64,000 nt of DNA, from positions 5,704,001-5,768,000 of the forward strand of contig CAWFHD010000003.1 of NCBI GenBank assembly GCA_963815475.1. The letters run 5' to 3'. This document shows, in pieces, positions 6,236 to 16,860 of this stretch (positions within the stretch are counted from its first letter, which is position 1; every line of letters starts with the position of its first letter). This stretch comes from Sulfopaludibacter sp963815475. Its GTDB lineage: Bacteria; Acidobacteriota; Terriglobia; Bryobacterales; Bryobacteraceae. The position numbers were made by a program, and so were the translations under genes. The notes beneath the pieces are model-generated. The model was not told the origin of the DNA, searched no databases, and saw only the letters and a program-made list of their open reading frames with translations.

Positions 6236-8680
6236 TTAGTCGCAGCGGAGGGCTCGGATGGGGTCGATTCGGGCAGCCCTGCGGGCCGGCACGTAGCTGG
6301 CGAGCAGGGCCACTGCGGCGAGTAGGATGGACACTCCTCCCAACACCATAGGGTCGAGGGGCTTCACTTCGTAGAGCATCCCACCGAGCAGGCGCGTGAG
6401 GGCGGAGGACCCCGCGATGCCGACGGCCAGACCCACCAGCACCCAGACCATGCTGCTGTTGACCATGAGGCGCATCACGTCGAGAGTGCCGGCGCCGAGG
6501 GCCATACGGATTCCGATTTCGTGAGTGCGCTGCGCTACCGAGTGTCCCACTACGCCTACGATGCCGACCGCGGCGAGCATCAGCGCCACTACCGAGAACA
6601 CGGCGAGGAGCAGCATGGGGAAGCGGCGCGAGCCGGTGGAATCGTGGACCACGTTTTCCATGGTCTGGACGCCGGACACGGGAAGATCGGGCAGCACCGC
6701 TGCGAGGGCCTTGCGGATGGGTTGTTCAAACGTGGCCGGTGCGTTGATGGTGCGGACCACGGCGGTCATCACGGGCCAGCCGGCCTGCGTGTAGGGCCGG
6801 AAGAACTGGCTTCGCACGGGCGCGTCGAGGCCCTGAAAATGCACATCGCCCACAACCCCGACGATGGTGAGACGCGGTCCGTCGGACCCGCTCAGACGGA
6901 TGGCTTTGCCAACGGGATCCTCCTTGGGCCAATAGAGATGTGCCATCCGCTCATTGATCACGATGACGCCGGCGGCGTTGACCGTGTCCTGGCGGGCGAA
7001 TTCGCGGCCTTTCACCACCGGAATGCCCATGGCGCGGAAGTAGTTCGGGCAGGCGACGGAGTAGCTTGCGCCCGGCATGTGACCCGGTTCGGCCGGCGGC
7101 CGGCCTTCGACCTGGAAGCTCCGACCGGCGTTTCCTTCGAGTGGCAGATGGGCCACGGCGCCCACCGATACCACACCGGGAACGGCGCCGACGTGCTCGG
7201 AGAGGTCCTCACAGAAGCGCGGCAGTCCCGGAGGTCCGACGTAAATCTCTTCCTGCGGCGCCGAGATTGTGAGGGTCAGCACATTCTTGGGATTCAGTCC
7301 GGGATCGACGCTGAGTAGACGGGTCATGCTCTTGATCATGAGGCCTGCGCCCGAAAGCACCACCAGCGCCAGCGCGACCTCAGATGCCACCAGGACCTGA
7401 CGGAGGCGGTTATGACCGCCGGTGGCGGCACTGCGTCCGCCTTCCTTGAGCGGTTCATTGACGTTGGCGCCGAGCGCGCTCACTGCCGGCGCCACGCCGA
7501 ACAGCAGACCGGTGAGGCAGGAGGCGAGCAGGGCGAAGGCGAAGACGCGGCCATCCATGGGGATGGAATCGACCGGACGTAGCGGCAAGTTGAGAGAGGC
7601 CATTGAGAAGACCAGAAAGATCAGGCGCGTGCTCACGGCGGCCAGCAGCAGGCCCGCCGCGCCTCCGGCGAAAGCCAGCAGGACGTTCTCGGTGAACAAC
7701 TGGCGCGCAATGCGGGAACCCGGCGCGCCCAGCGCGATGCGGATGGCGAACTCCTTCTGGCGGGTGGCGCCGCGCGCAAGCAGCAGATTGGCCACGTTGA
7801 CACAAGCGATCAACAGGACGAACGCCACGGCAGAGAGCAGAATGAGCATGGTGCGGCGAAGGCCGTCCAGGCCGGCATCCCCCAGCGAAGCGACGGTGGC
7901 GCCCATGTTCGGGTCTTCCTTGGGGTACTGCGCCGCGACACTCCTGGCGAGAGCGTCCATCTCGGCGCTTGCCTGGGCTAAGCTCACGCCGCGCTTGAGA
8001 CGGGCGATGGAGATGAAGCTGTTGTTGCCGCGGCCGAAATCGGTCTTGGTGTAGCCGACGGGCACCCATAGTTGGCGGGGGTTGCTCCAGAACTGCCATT
8101 GAAAATCACGCGGCATGACGCCGACTACGGTGAAATCGGCCCCATCGACGCGGATGGTCCGGCCGACGAGCGAGGGATCTCCGCCGTAGCGCGACTTCCA
8201 GAGGCCGTAACTGAGGACGACTTCGCGATCGTTGCCCAGCTTCTCTTCCTCGGGAAGGAAGGTGCGGCCAAGGAATGGCGTGGCGCCCAGAACAGAAAAG
8301 AAGCTGGCGGTGACACGCAGGCCGGACACCTGCTCGGCTTCCTGCGAGTTGTTCGACGCAGCCAGGTTGTAGCCGCGGCCCGCGGAATCGAAGATGGCCA
8401 TGTCTTCGAAGGAGCGGCTCAGCCGGCGGAAGTCCCAGAAGTTGGGGGCAGAGACGATGTTCCAGTTGTCCGGTCCCTTGCCGAACGCTTCCCAAACCAG
8501 TACGAGGCGGTTGGCGTTGGGAAACGGCAGCGGCCTGAGGAGCGTGGCGTTGATCACGCTGAAGATGGTGGTGTTGGCGCCAATTCCCAATGCGAGCGTC
8601 AGCATGGCCACCACCAGAAAGCCGCGATTGCGCAGCAGATTGCGGCAGCCGTAGCGAACGTCCTGAACCAGATGTTCCAT
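6236..8680 (-). CDS. ABC transporter permease, acidobacterial duplicated orphan type (MacB/FtsX)
   Basis: The 814-residue membrane protein has two MacB-like halves. Residues 1-60 hold the cytoplasmic start typical of this family (MEHLVQDVRYGCRNLLRNRGF) and TM1. A periplasmic MacB_PCD domain spans about 60-270, and an FtsX permease domain with three TMs spans about 280-410. A second start (EPLKEGGRSAATGG), a second periplasmic domain, and a C-terminal FtsX block (about 690-800) follow. Such genes lack an adjacent ATPase and are strongly multiplied in Solibacter-like genomes, which matches this window. The role is probably efflux or envelope mechanotransmission; the substrate is unknown. The start has a purine-rich AGAGGGGG site. 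Confidence 0.92.
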   Translation of the reverse strand: MEHLVQDVRYGCRNLLRNRGFLVVAMLTLALGIGANTTIFSVINATLLRPLPFPNANRLVLVWEAFGKGPDNWNIVSAPNFWDFRRLSRSFEDMAIFDSAGRGYNLAASNNSQEAEQVSGLRVTASFFSVLGATPFLGRTFLPEEEKLGNDREVVLSYGLWKSRYGGDPSLVGRTIRVDGADFTVVGVMPRDFQWQFWSNPRQLWVPVGYTKTDFGRGNNSFISIARLKRGVSLAQASAEMDALARSVAAQYPKEDPNMGATVASLGDAGLDGLRRTMLILLSAVAFVLLIACVNVANLLLARGATRQKEFAIRIALGAPGSRIARQLFTENVLLAFAGGAAGLLLAAVSTRLIFLVFSMASLNLPLRPVDSIPMDGRVFAFALLASCLTGLLFGVAPAVSALGANVNEPLKEGGRSAATGGHNRLRQVLVASEVALALVVLSGAGLMIKSMTRLLSVDPGLNPKNVLTLTISAPQEEIYVGPPGLPRFCEDLSEHVGAVPGVVSVGAVAHLPLEGNAGRSFQVEGRPPAEPGHMPGASYSVACPNYFRAMGIPVVKGREFARQDTVNAAGVIVINERMAHLYWPKEDPVGKAIRLSGSDGPRLTIVGVVGDVHFQGLDAPVRSQFFRPYTQAGWPVMTAVVRTINAPATFEQPIRKALAAVLPDLPVSGVQTMENVVHDSTGSRRFPMLLLAVFSVVALMLAAVGIVGVVGHSVAQRTHEIGIRMALGAGTLDVMRLMVNSSMVWVLVGLAVGIAGSSALTRLLGGMLYEVKPLDPMVLGGVSILLAAVALLASYVPARRAARIDPIRALRCD

Positions 8681-8728
8681 TTGCCCCCTCTGGTTATACT
8701 TCGGCGGTTCGGAAAGGTTAGTCTGGCG

Positions 8729-9484
8729 CTAATGATGAGCGGTAATGCGTAAAACGACATGGACGGCTGCATCGGCCGGGTTGAGGTCGATTCGGATCAC
8801 GAAGCGGTGGCCGGGTCGGGAGAAACTGTGCGCGCCTTCGACGATGGCCTGACGATCGAGCGGCGTGATGGGGGAACTTTGCGCGGTGACCCGGTAGTCG
8901 TGCGAATTGAGGAGGCCGGCGTAGAAGCGGTGGAGCGAGGCCCGGTCCCACGTGGAGTCGAATTCAGTTTGAAGATAGTTCAGTTTGAAACGGTCGACGC
9001 CTTTTTGAATCCGGAGCGTGCCGCCTTCCGGGTGAGCCAGCCAATTTGGCCATGCGAGGGCAGGCATGGACGCTTGCGGACGCGGGTACACCGGCTGATC
9101 GTATTCCTGCATGCTGCGCACAACATCGTCAGGCGTGATCCTGGGAATGATGGGGCGTTCAGTGCAAGTCACTACGACCGATGCGAGTGCGCCGCGCTTA
9201 TGGATCTGGATGGTGACCCTGTATCCCGGCGGGGCTCCATGGATCAAGGTTACGGCGCCGTACTGTTGGGGATGAAATGGCAGCCCTTGCGCCGCAAACA
9301 AATCGGCATAATGCGCGACCACATCTGACGGCGCGGCCTCGGTGGTGTAACTGGTCTCTACCAGGGCGGGGGAAGCCTTAACCTGCTCGGTTGTTCCAGG
9401 ATATGCCTGCAGCCAGGATGGCGGAGAAAGCGCCTCCTGCGCGGCAGCGAGCAGGAACAGAACCGGGACTATGGGCGCCGGCAC
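8729..9484 (-). CDS. secreted protein, unknown function (paralogue A)
   Basis: The 251-residue protein has a signal peptide (PIVPVLFLLAAAQEALS) and a mature start near PPSWLQAYPGT. It includes a possible helix-sheet region (SDVVAHYADLFAAQGLPF), then TCTERP and a WPNWLAHPEGG motif that is shared with its neighbour. No known domain is recognised. Its homologue lies directly upstream (9487-10334) with the same order of motifs (SWL.TYPGT, HY..LF..Q.LPF, WP.WL.H), so the two are tandem duplicates. It follows 2 nt after the neighbour, suggesting one operon. An extracytoplasmic role is inferred only from the signal peptide. Confidence 0.7.
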   Translation of the reverse strand: MPAPIVPVLFLLAAAQEALSPPSWLQAYPGTTEQVKASPALVETSYTTEAAPSDVVAHYADLFAAQGLPFHPQQYGAVTLIHGAPPGYRVTIQIHKRGALASVVVTCTERPIIPRITPDDVVRSMQEYDQPVYPRPQASMPALAWPNWLAHPEGGTLRIQKGVDRFKLNYLQTEFDSTWDRASLHRFYAGLLNSHDYRVTAQSSPITPLDRQAIVEGAHSFSRPGHRFVIRIDLNPADAAVHVVLRITAHH

Positions 9485-9486
9485 TA

Positions 9487-10334
9487 CTATTGCTCCCGCG
9501 AATCCGGCGCTCGATACGCGAACGTCGTGAACTTCATGTCCACGGTGATCGGTTCGTTGAGGTATGCCCGCGAGAACGTGATTCGGATCTCGGCTCTGGG
9601 GCCGGGAAAACCGTCGGGATACCGGCTGCCTTCCACCTCCCCATGGGCATTCTGCTTGATGCCGGTTTGGGTGCGTCCAGTCCCAACGGCGCCGCGATAG
9701 ACCGAATACCCGTTGTTATCGAGCAGTTCCCTATAGAAACTGAATAGCTGGCTCATGGGCACCGACGTGATGTACCGGCATTTGAGGAGAGCATTGCCGG
9801 CCGGGTCGCCCCTTTTTGAATGGCGAGTTCGGCGCCTTTAATGTGCGGAAGCCACTCGGGCCAGACCAAGGGCGGGGCGGGAGCATCGTGGCGAACCCGG
9901 TGGATTCCCATTTCCTCTACCGCCTGCTTGTGCAGCTCCTTCATGCGAGCGACATTGTCTTGGTAGGAGCCCCCCGAATGTGTCACGCGCGGGGTGATCT
10001 TCACGGCACAACTGACCCGCACCGAACAGCCGGCGCCGCGGCTGTGGATGCTGAGGGTCAGCTCGCCGCATTCCGCAGTGGCGCGGATAGTTGTTCCCAA
10101 CGAGTTGATGACGGGCGAAAACGGCAGGCTCTGACCTTCGAACAGCTCGCGATAATGGTTGCGGATGGCGTCCGCAGGCGCCGTAGTGTTGTAGGTGTCC
10201 ACCACCATCGCGCCGAGATTTTGGCGGCTCGCGACAGTGCCGGGATATGTGATCAGCCAGGAGGGCATCACAGGCTGGCACCAAAGGCAGGCGGGAGCGA
10301 TCAGGAGAGCGAGCGCGGCTGGAAAACTCTTCAT
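9487..10334 (-). CDS. secreted protein, paralogue B, frameshifted
   Basis: Two overlapping frames (start 10334, end 9487) make one protein. The first gives a signal peptide (FPAALALLIAPACLWCQ), SWLITYPGT and WPEWLPHIKG. The second continues MSQLFSFYRELLDNNGY. Alignment with the downstream paralogue shows they join in the C-run at 9809-9812. With one base fewer, IQKG continues as DPAGNALLK, matching IQKGVDRFKLNYL of the paralogue. The break is in a homopolymer, so a sequence error is more likely than true decay. Function is unknown. It is the first gene of a two-gene set. Confidence 0.7.
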
Positions 10335-10453
10335 CCCGCTCGATTCTGACGCGCGACGAGACGCGACTCAATATTGGCGAAAGTTAATGCGAACTTCGGC
10401 TCGGGAATGGCGATGGTCCCGGCCCCACTCGTCGCGGCCGGGAGCGTCCGAAG

Positions 10454-13400
10454 TTACCACAGCAGCTTCAACCCGAACTGAATCTGGCGCGACGTTGTGG
10501 AGGTGGCAGCGATCACGCCGGCAGTCGGTGACGGTGTAGTAGTGGCTGCGGTGTAGACCACGGCATTCGGCGTGCCGAAATTGGTGTGGTTCAGTAGATT
10601 GAAGAACTCCGCACGAAATTGAATGCGGGCCTTCTCTGAAATACGCGTGGTCTTAAGAAGCGAAGCATCCAGGTTAAAAAGTCCGGGTCCGGTAAGTACG
10701 TCACGGCCCACGTTGCCGTAGGTTCCCGTGCCGGGCGCGACGAACGCAGCGGGGTTGAAGTACTGATTCGGCCCGCCTTCCACTACGTTTCCGATGAATG
10801 CCGGGTTCCACGAAGGCCGTATCGGGTTGCGGCTGTCGCCGTTGCCGGTCGGGTTGTAGCCCAACTGCGGCGTGAATGGAAAGCCGGATTGCACGCTCGC
10901 GATGGCGCTCAGGGTCCAGCCATTCGCCACCTTGGCGCGCCAGCCTTGCAGTTTCTTCGCGACCGGCAGTTCGTATGAGGAATTGATGGATGCAAGGTTG
11001 CGGACGTCCGATGTGGATGGCCCCCAATCCAGTTTTGGATTCAGCGGGAACATCACGAAGCCTGGAGCATTCGCCCCCACACTGCTGTTCCAGGCCGTGC
11101 CGTCGTCGAGGCTCTTGGAGAACGTGTAAACGCCGCGGATCTGCAGGCCGTGGCTGAACCTGCGATTCACATCCAGCTCCAGGGCGTTGTACGAACTCAG
11201 CCCTTCTGAGAACCAGGTGGTGGTATTGGCCAGGTTCGGGTTCGCCAGTGCAGCGTTGGCGGGATAGAAGACGGCGCCGTTTAGATAACTGGGAATCGGT
11301 TCGTTCGCATCCACCGACAACATCTCATGGTAGCCATGCGAGCCCACATAGCCGGCGCTGACGCTGGTGTTAGTCCCGACCTGCTGGTCGATCTTGAAAG
11401 TCCATGTGAGGACTGTGGGCGTATAAGCGTCGGGCTGGATGCCGCTGGGTGAGATTTTGCTGCCCACGGCGGCTTGCAGATTGGCAAGGGAGACGTTCTT
11501 GAAAGTCTGGGTTGTGTTGAAAGGCGCGGTCTGGTCCAGGCGATAATCCAGATTGTCCAAAAGCGCACGATAGATCCCGAAGCCCGAGTGGATCACGGTC
11601 TTACCCTTGCCGAATGGATCCCAGGCCACGCCGACGCGCGGCTCAGGCAGGAACTTCGCGCGGTTCACGCTGAACACGGAGTTGCCTACCACAGGATTGG
11701 TCTGGATCACGCCGTTGCCATCGAAGACGTAATTCGACGCCCGTCCATGCGCCTCGTTCCATCCGTTGGTGGATTCGAATCGGAATCCGATGCGCAATTG
11801 AAGATTAGGCCGAAGCTTGATCACGTCCTGCACGAAGCCGGCCCCTTCCACTGTCCGCCAACTCAGCGGGGTCGGGGAAGGCACCACCGTGTAAGTGGAG
11901 ACCGTTCCTGCCAGAAACGCCGCCAGGCTGCCGAATGAGGCCTGCCCGTACTGATCCTGTGCCAGATTGTCATTGGCTTGAATTTGCTGGAGCCACACGC
12001 CGGCTTCGAGCTGGTGAATGCCGTGCGTGAAAGCTACGTGATCGTCATAGGTGAAGAGGTTGCGCACTGCTGAGAGGTTGCTGCCGGCGTTGGCGCCGGC
12101 CGGACTGATCTGCGAAGCACCGTTCAGCGCCGTTCCTCCGCCAATCACTACCGCCCCGATGGGGCGCCGGCCACCCAGCCCGGGAGATTCACCGGCGTCG
12201 TCCCGGTAAAGAAGTAACTGGCGCGCGAATATCCAACGCGTGCCGTGTTGAGCAGGCTGGGCGAAAAGACATGCTGCTCCTGCACGCTCGCCACCTGCTC
12301 GCGCAAGCTCTCCACAACCGTGCTCAATGGATTTACGGTGGGTGTCTGCGCGGCGCTGTCATCCACGGTGTAAACGCCGAAGAGCGCGTCGTTGGTGGAT
12401 AGATTGTAGTCGAAACGCGTGGTGCCGAAGTCTTCGCGGATTCTCTGCAGCGGATGGCTGAATGCCTCAGCGATACCGCCGCCCAGTTCCGGACCGTTCT
12501 GGACGGGCCAGAGTGCCAATAGAGGAGCTGCCGAGGCCACGGCTTGCGCGCGCGATGCATTGTCGGGGACCAGCGTCACGTCGCTGAGTCCCAGATTCTG
12601 ACGATAACCTTCATAGTTGCCGAACAGAAAGATCTTATCCTTACGGATAGGACCGCCAACGGCCACCCCAAACTCGTTACGCTGGAATTGCGGGATGGAG
12701 CCCTGGTCGAAGAAGTTACGGGCGTCGAGGGCGCTGTTGCGCAGGAATTCATAGACGGAGCCATGCAGTTGGTTCGTTCCCGAGGCCGTTACAATGCTCA
12801 CCTGCCCGCCCGGCCGCTTTCCATACTCTGCGCCATAGGTGTCGGACACGACGTTGAATTCACGCACCGCTTCCACGCCCAGAAGTTGGCCACTAGTGCC
12901 GCCGGGCGTGTTGTTGATTAGAGATGCGCCGGTGTACTCCACGCCGTTCAGCAGGAATAGATTCTCTTGCGGCCGGCCTCCCGGACACCGCGAACATGTT
13001 GCCGACCGAGGAATTTGATGTGCCCACGCCGCCGGAACGTTCCGCCGTGTAGTTCACTACCGCGGCGTTCAGCGTCATCAGTTGATCGAAGCTGCGGCCG
13101 TTCAGAGGAAGTTCTTTCACTTGGCGCTCACCCACCAGGCCTGATGTCTGTTGCGTGGAAACCACCACGGGTGCGGGCGCTTCCTCCACTACCATCACCT
13201 GCTTGAGCTCACCGACGGGCAGAGTCAAATTGACCGTGCCGCTCTGGCCTACCGCGAGTTCGATCCCCTTTTTCACCTGAGAGGAAAAGCCGACCTTCTC
13301 AGCCTCCACCTGGTATTTTCCGATGGTGAGGGAAGGAGCGGAGTAGCGACCCGCGTCGTCGGTAAGCAGCTTTCGCGCCGAGCCGGTCTCGAGATTGCGA

Positions 13401-13537
13401 ATGGTCACCAGTGCCTGGGGCAGGCCTGCGCCGGAATCGTCCTGCACCGTTCCGGACAGAGACGAGCCCACCACTTGTGCGTGGAGGACCATCGTAATGA
13501 AGAAGAATGCGGGAGCTTGTCTGGTCAATCTAGACAT
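10454..13537 (-). CDS. Oar-like TonB-dependent receptor with N-terminal carboxypeptidase-regulatory domain, two frameshifts
   Basis: Three frames make one protein of about 1027 residues. They are a signal peptide plus Ig-like carboxypeptidase regulatory domain (GTVQDDSGAGLPQALVTIRN, YQVEAEKVGFSS) and a plug domain (LPLNGRSFDQLMTLN, then LFLLNGVEYTGASL), followed by a long beta-barrel ending ...TSRQIQFGLKLLW with a terminal aromatic residue. The joins are at about 12975 (one base) and in the G-run at 12161-12164, where one missing base restores GWVAGAPIGAVVIGGGTA. These receptors are abundant in Solibacter-like bacteria and probably move large substrates or shape the outer membrane. A palindrome abuts the start codon. 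The breaks are probably sequence errors. Confidence 0.85.
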
Positions 13538-13556
13538 ATCCTATAGAGTATAGGAT
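13538..13556 (-). promoter_or_regulatory. palindromic operator with -10 at the receptor start
   Basis: ATCCTATA (13538-13545) and TATAGGAT (13549-13556) form a perfect 8-bp palindrome with a 3-nt spacer. It touches the ATG of the receptor gene. On the minus strand it includes TATACT (13552-13547), a -10 that would start transcription at the ATG. A bound regulator would block the promoter directly. Behind it a 12-bp direct repeat (TTTCGGAGAGAT) occurs twice near 13578-13602. Confidence 0.6.
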
Positions 13557-13620
13557 GATTTAAAAGATTCAAGAACTTTTCGGAGAGATTTTTCGGAGAG
13601 ATAGGATTCGTCAGCTATGC

Positions 13621-14256
13621 CTAGGCGCCGACGGTCCCAGCGGGATTGCCCCGATCGTCGGTCTGCCACGTTTGCGTCTGAAAGGCCAGGAACACTGCGA
13701 TCCACTGGTTCTGCGACGGTAGATAGACGAACAGTGCTCCATCCTGCCAGATCCCATTGTCCCCACCGTGATTATTCAGAGGGTTCCCTTGATTCATGTG
13801 GATGTCGTGGCTACCGGCGGCGCCACCCGTGTCGGCGAAAGAGCTGCCGAAGGCATACACCAAGCCACTCTCGTCCTGGATAGCCTGATTCACCACCGTC
13901 TCTACCTGGTCGTGCAAGGTGTTGCCATTTCCAATCGGCAAAAGCGCCATTTTGTCTGGCGTAATCATGGGCACATCGCCGATCGTCTCTCGGACATAGT
14001 CGAGGGCCAGCCCGCCGGGCTCGCTGCGGAGTTTGGTGACGCCATCCGGCAGCGCCAACAAAGCTCCCGCATCGGGCGGTGTAAAGTTCTCGAGGATGGC
14101 GTAGAGTACTTCCGAGTTGTCAAACGATTCAACATTGATATCGATGGTGAAGCTACCGGCTGCCGTTTTCACCGGGATGCGGAAGTGCGGATTGGTACCC
14201 GTGACCTTGCCGGGTTGGGGATCTCCCTTCAGCACGCTGTAGTTGGTAATCGGCAT
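13621..14256 (-). CDS. DUF2278 (YukJ-like) family protein
   Basis: I chose ATG at 14256 rather than 14343 because the protein family begins MPITNYSVLKG and because TATAAT (14271-14266) sits 9 nt before it. The 211-residue product has the family's GxPQPGKVTG opening, a beta-rich core with FTIDINVES, and a conserved late segment (DIHMNQGNP, then WQDGALFVYLP and WIAVFLAFQTQ). YukJ-like proteins have no settled biochemical role. The protein has no signal peptide. The gene sits just downstream of a response regulator on the same strand but with its own promoter-like site. Confidence 0.85.
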   Translation of the reverse strand: MPITNYSVLKGDPQPGKVTGTNPHFRIPVKTAAGSFTIDINVESFDNSEVLYAILENFTPPDAGALLALPDGVTKLRSEPGGLALDYVRETIGDVPMITPDKMALLPIGNGNTLHDQVETVVNQAIQDESGLVYAFGSSFADTGGAAGSHDIHMNQGNPLNNHGGDNGIWQDGALFVYLPSQNQWIAVFLAFQTQTWQTDDRGNPAGTVGA

Positions 14257-14326
14257 AGTGAGTCGATTATATAGGAGACACACTCGTGCCCGACTGACTG
14301 AAGCGCGTTCCACACTGATCGCCGGA

Positions 14327-14686
14327 CTATCGCAGTAAGTCATTCACGGTCTGAAGCAATAGCTTGGGCGCGTCCGTTTTGGCCAGCGAAGCAGTGGCGC
14401 CCAGGCATTCCGAAGCCTTCAGCAACGGACCGCGCGAAAAGCCTGAAATCACCAGCATCTTCAGTTCGGGCCATTTGGAACGCACAACGTCCAGAACCTC
14501 AAAACCGCCCGGTTTGGGCATGCCCAAGTCGAGCAACATCAAATCGACCGCGCCCGTGGTCTTCAACAAATCCAGGGCACTTTTGCCCGAATTGGTTGAG
14601 ACCACCGAATGTCCACCCTTGGTCAGAATGTTGCTGAATAGCTTCAGGACTTGGGGGTCATCATCAACTACGAGAATACGAGCCAC
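14327..14686 (-). CDS. stand-alone response regulator receiver protein
   Basis: The 119-residue protein is a single CheY-like receiver. The acidic pocket DDD is at residues 8-10, the phosphoacceptor is Asp53 (LMLLDLGMP), the conserved Ser/Thr lies after LVIS, and the Lys in SLAKTDAP is near 103. There is no output domain, so it probably acts by protein contact or phosphotransfer. It is divergent from the hybrid histidine kinase at 14845, the likely partner. Confidence 0.9.
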   Translation of the reverse strand: MARILVVDDDPQVLKLFSNILTKGGHSVVSTNSGKSALDLLKTTGAVDLMLLDLGMPKPGGFEVLDVVRSKWPELKMLVISGFSRGPLLKASECLGATASLAKTDAPKLLLQTVNDLLR

Positions 14687-14844
14687 GATAAGACTTTACC
14701 CCTTCTTTGGTGGGCAAGAAAAGCCCGGCAAAAAGAAGATAGGACCAACCAGGCAAGCGCCAGTGTGTCGCCAGTTGACCCTTGAAGCTGACTTGATGGC
14801 CCTCCCCAACCAGCCCAAAGCTTGATTGCCACTATAATCTAGGT

Positions 14845-16839
14845 TTGCGACACCAAGCGTCCGAACCATCCGCCGACATCCTTCGCCTCATCACCAAAAA
14901 TCTGTCGGAAATGGTTTTGGCCTACGATCTGGAGCGTAAACTGGTGTTCGTCAACCCCGCCGTGGAAACCCTTACGGGGTATTCGATGGAGGAATTGGAG
15001 AAGGCGAACTTCATCTGTTGGATTCACCCGGACGACCAGCCTCGGATGCTGCAGCTTTGGGAAATCCTCTTCCAGGGCAAGAGTTTTCACGAAGAGGAAT
15101 ACCGCATGATCACCAAGGACGGGCGGGTGAAATGGGTGGTCTCTTCTTGGATTCCCATCCTCGACGATTCCGGCCGGCAGGTGGGTGTGCAGGGCCGCGA
15201 GTTCGATCTCACGCAGCGAAAGCTGGCGGAAACAGCGCTGCGCCATTCCGAGGAAAAACTTCGCGCGGACGAGCAGCGGTATCGCGCGCTGTTCGAAAAC
15301 TCACCCTTTCCCATGTGGGAGGAGGACTTCTCGGAAGTCCGGCGGTACCTGGACTCTCTGGCTGCGGCAGGCGTCTCCGACATACGCAGCCATCTGATGG
15401 CGAATCGCGAGGCCGTTCAGGAGTGCGTCGAGCGGGTGCGCATCCTGGACGTCAACCGCGCCGCGCGCGATTTTTATGCGGCAGCCAGTAAAGAGGAGCT
15501 GCTCGGAAGCCTGGGGCCCATCTTCGACGAGCCGGCGTTCGAGGTCTTCCGGGAAGAGATCGCGGCCCTGGCGGAGAGCAATGCCTCGTTCCAGACCGAA
15601 TTTGTGGCGCGCACGCTCAAGAACGAAGAGCGGCAGGTGGATATGATCGTCTCCATTGTGGATTCGGCGCGCCACGATTGGTCGCGCGTGATCGTCTCCT
15701 TCTTCGATATCACAGACCGCAAGCGTCTCGAAGAGCAGTTCGTGCAGGCGCAAAAGATGGAGAGCCTGGGCCGGCTGGCCGGCGGTGTGGCTCACGACTT
15801 TAACAACCTGCTGACGGTCATCAACGGCTACTCCGACTGGATGTTGAGCGAGATGGCGCCCGACAATCCTTTTCGTGAGAGACTTGCCGAAATCCACGGG
15901 GCCGGCGAACGATGCGCGGAACTCACCCAGCAACTGCTGGCCTTCGGCCGTAAACAGATGGTGCGGGCAGGGCCACTCGACCTCAATCGCCTCATCACGG
16001 GATCGCGCGCTATGCTTGATCGCATTCTGGGCGACCATATTCAAATCCATATGCGACTGGCGGAGGACCTGGGAACCATTGAGGCGGATCGCGGTCAGAT
16101 GTACCAGGTGCTCATGAACCTGGCTGTGAACGCGCGGGAAGCGATGCCGGGCGGTGGCACGCTGACCATTGAGACGCGCAACCTGGAACACTCTCCCCTG
16201 GTTCTGCTGGAGGTTCGCGACACCGGCCAGGGTATGGACGAATGCACCCGCCGCCATTTGTTCGAGCCATTTTTCACCACCAAGAAAGGCTCGAAGAATA
16301 CCGGGTTGGGCATGGCGATCGTGTTCGGGATTGTGAGCCACGGCGGCGGCAGTATCGATGTGCAAAGCCGGCCGGGCGAAGGCACTGCCGTTTGCATTTC
16401 TCTACCGCGCATTCAGACTCCCGCGAAAGAGGAGTCGCGAATCCGGCACGCTGAACCATCCAGCCGCCGAACGGGCGTGGTGCTGGTGGTGGACGATCGC
16501 CACGAAGTTCGTACGCTGACCTGCGGCATGCTCGAACGGTTGGGTTATCGCACGCTGGGCGCGGACTCCGGCACGGAGGCAATTGCAACCGTGCGGCAGC
16601 ATCAAGGCGCAATCCCACTGTTGTTGACCGATGTCGTGATGCCCGGAATGAACGGCCGGGAACTCGCGGAGGTGCTCCGCCAGAGCCATCCGCAGCTCAA
16701 GGTGATCTTTATGTCTGGATACACCGATCAGGTTCTATCGGACACGGGCAGACTCGATCCATCGATCGTTTATTTGCAAAAGCCGTTCACGCTCACGCAA
16801 CTCGATGAGGTACTGCGGCGTGTGGAATCGCTGCCTTAA
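14845..16839 (+). CDS. hybrid sensor histidine kinase with PAS domains and C-terminal receiver
   Basis: The 664-residue protein has PAS domain 1 at about 10-130, including the PAC end VQGREFDLTQRK. A second PAS-like region is at about 150-300. The dimerisation domain has H317 in VAHDFNNLL. A HATPase follows (N box NLAVNAREA, G boxes DTGQGMD and GLGMAIV), and a receiver has Asp596 in LLTDVVMPG. There is no membrane segment, so it senses a cytoplasmic signal. The HDFNNLL type is common in orphan hybrid kinases that phosphorylate their own receiver. The start is TTG, 6 nt after TATAAT (14833-14838), with no ribosome site. It is divergent from the receiver gene at 14327. Confidence 0.93.
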   Translation: MRHQASEPSADILRLITKNLSEMVLAYDLERKLVFVNPAVETLTGYSMEELEKANFICWIHPDDQPRMLQLWEILFQGKSFHEEEYRMITKDGRVKWVVSSWIPILDDSGRQVGVQGREFDLTQRKLAETALRHSEEKLRADEQRYRALFENSPFPMWEEDFSEVRRYLDSLAAAGVSDIRSHLMANREAVQECVERVRILDVNRAARDFYAAASKEELLGSLGPIFDEPAFEVFREEIAALAESNASFQTEFVARTLKNEERQVDMIVSIVDSARHDWSRVIVSFFDITDRKRLEEQFVQAQKMESLGRLAGGVAHDFNNLLTVINGYSDWMLSEMAPDNPFRERLAEIHGAGERCAELTQQLLAFGRKQMVRAGPLDLNRLITGSRAMLDRILGDHIQIHMRLAEDLGTIEADRGQMYQVLMNLAVNAREAMPGGGTLTIETRNLEHSPLVLLEVRDTGQGMDECTRRHLFEPFFTTKKGSKNTGLGMAIVFGIVSHGGGSIDVQSRPGEGTAVCISLPRIQTPAKEESRIRHAEPSSRRTGVVLVVDDRHEVRTLTCGMLERLGYRTLGADSGTEAIATVRQHQGAIPLLLTDVVMPGMNGRELAEVLRQSHPQLKVIFMSGYTDQVLSDTGRLDPSIVYLQKPFTLTQLDEVLRRVESLP

Positions 16840-16860
16840 ACGGAATCTGCAAGACAGCGC

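Noticed and set aside
6521..7318. long plus-strand frame opposite the ABC permease
   Set aside because: Shadow of the permease gene in GC-rich DNA; His/Gly/Arg-rich with no motif.
15301..16365. 354-codon minus frame opposite the histidine kinase
   Set aside because: Antisense shadow of a clearly coding kinase.
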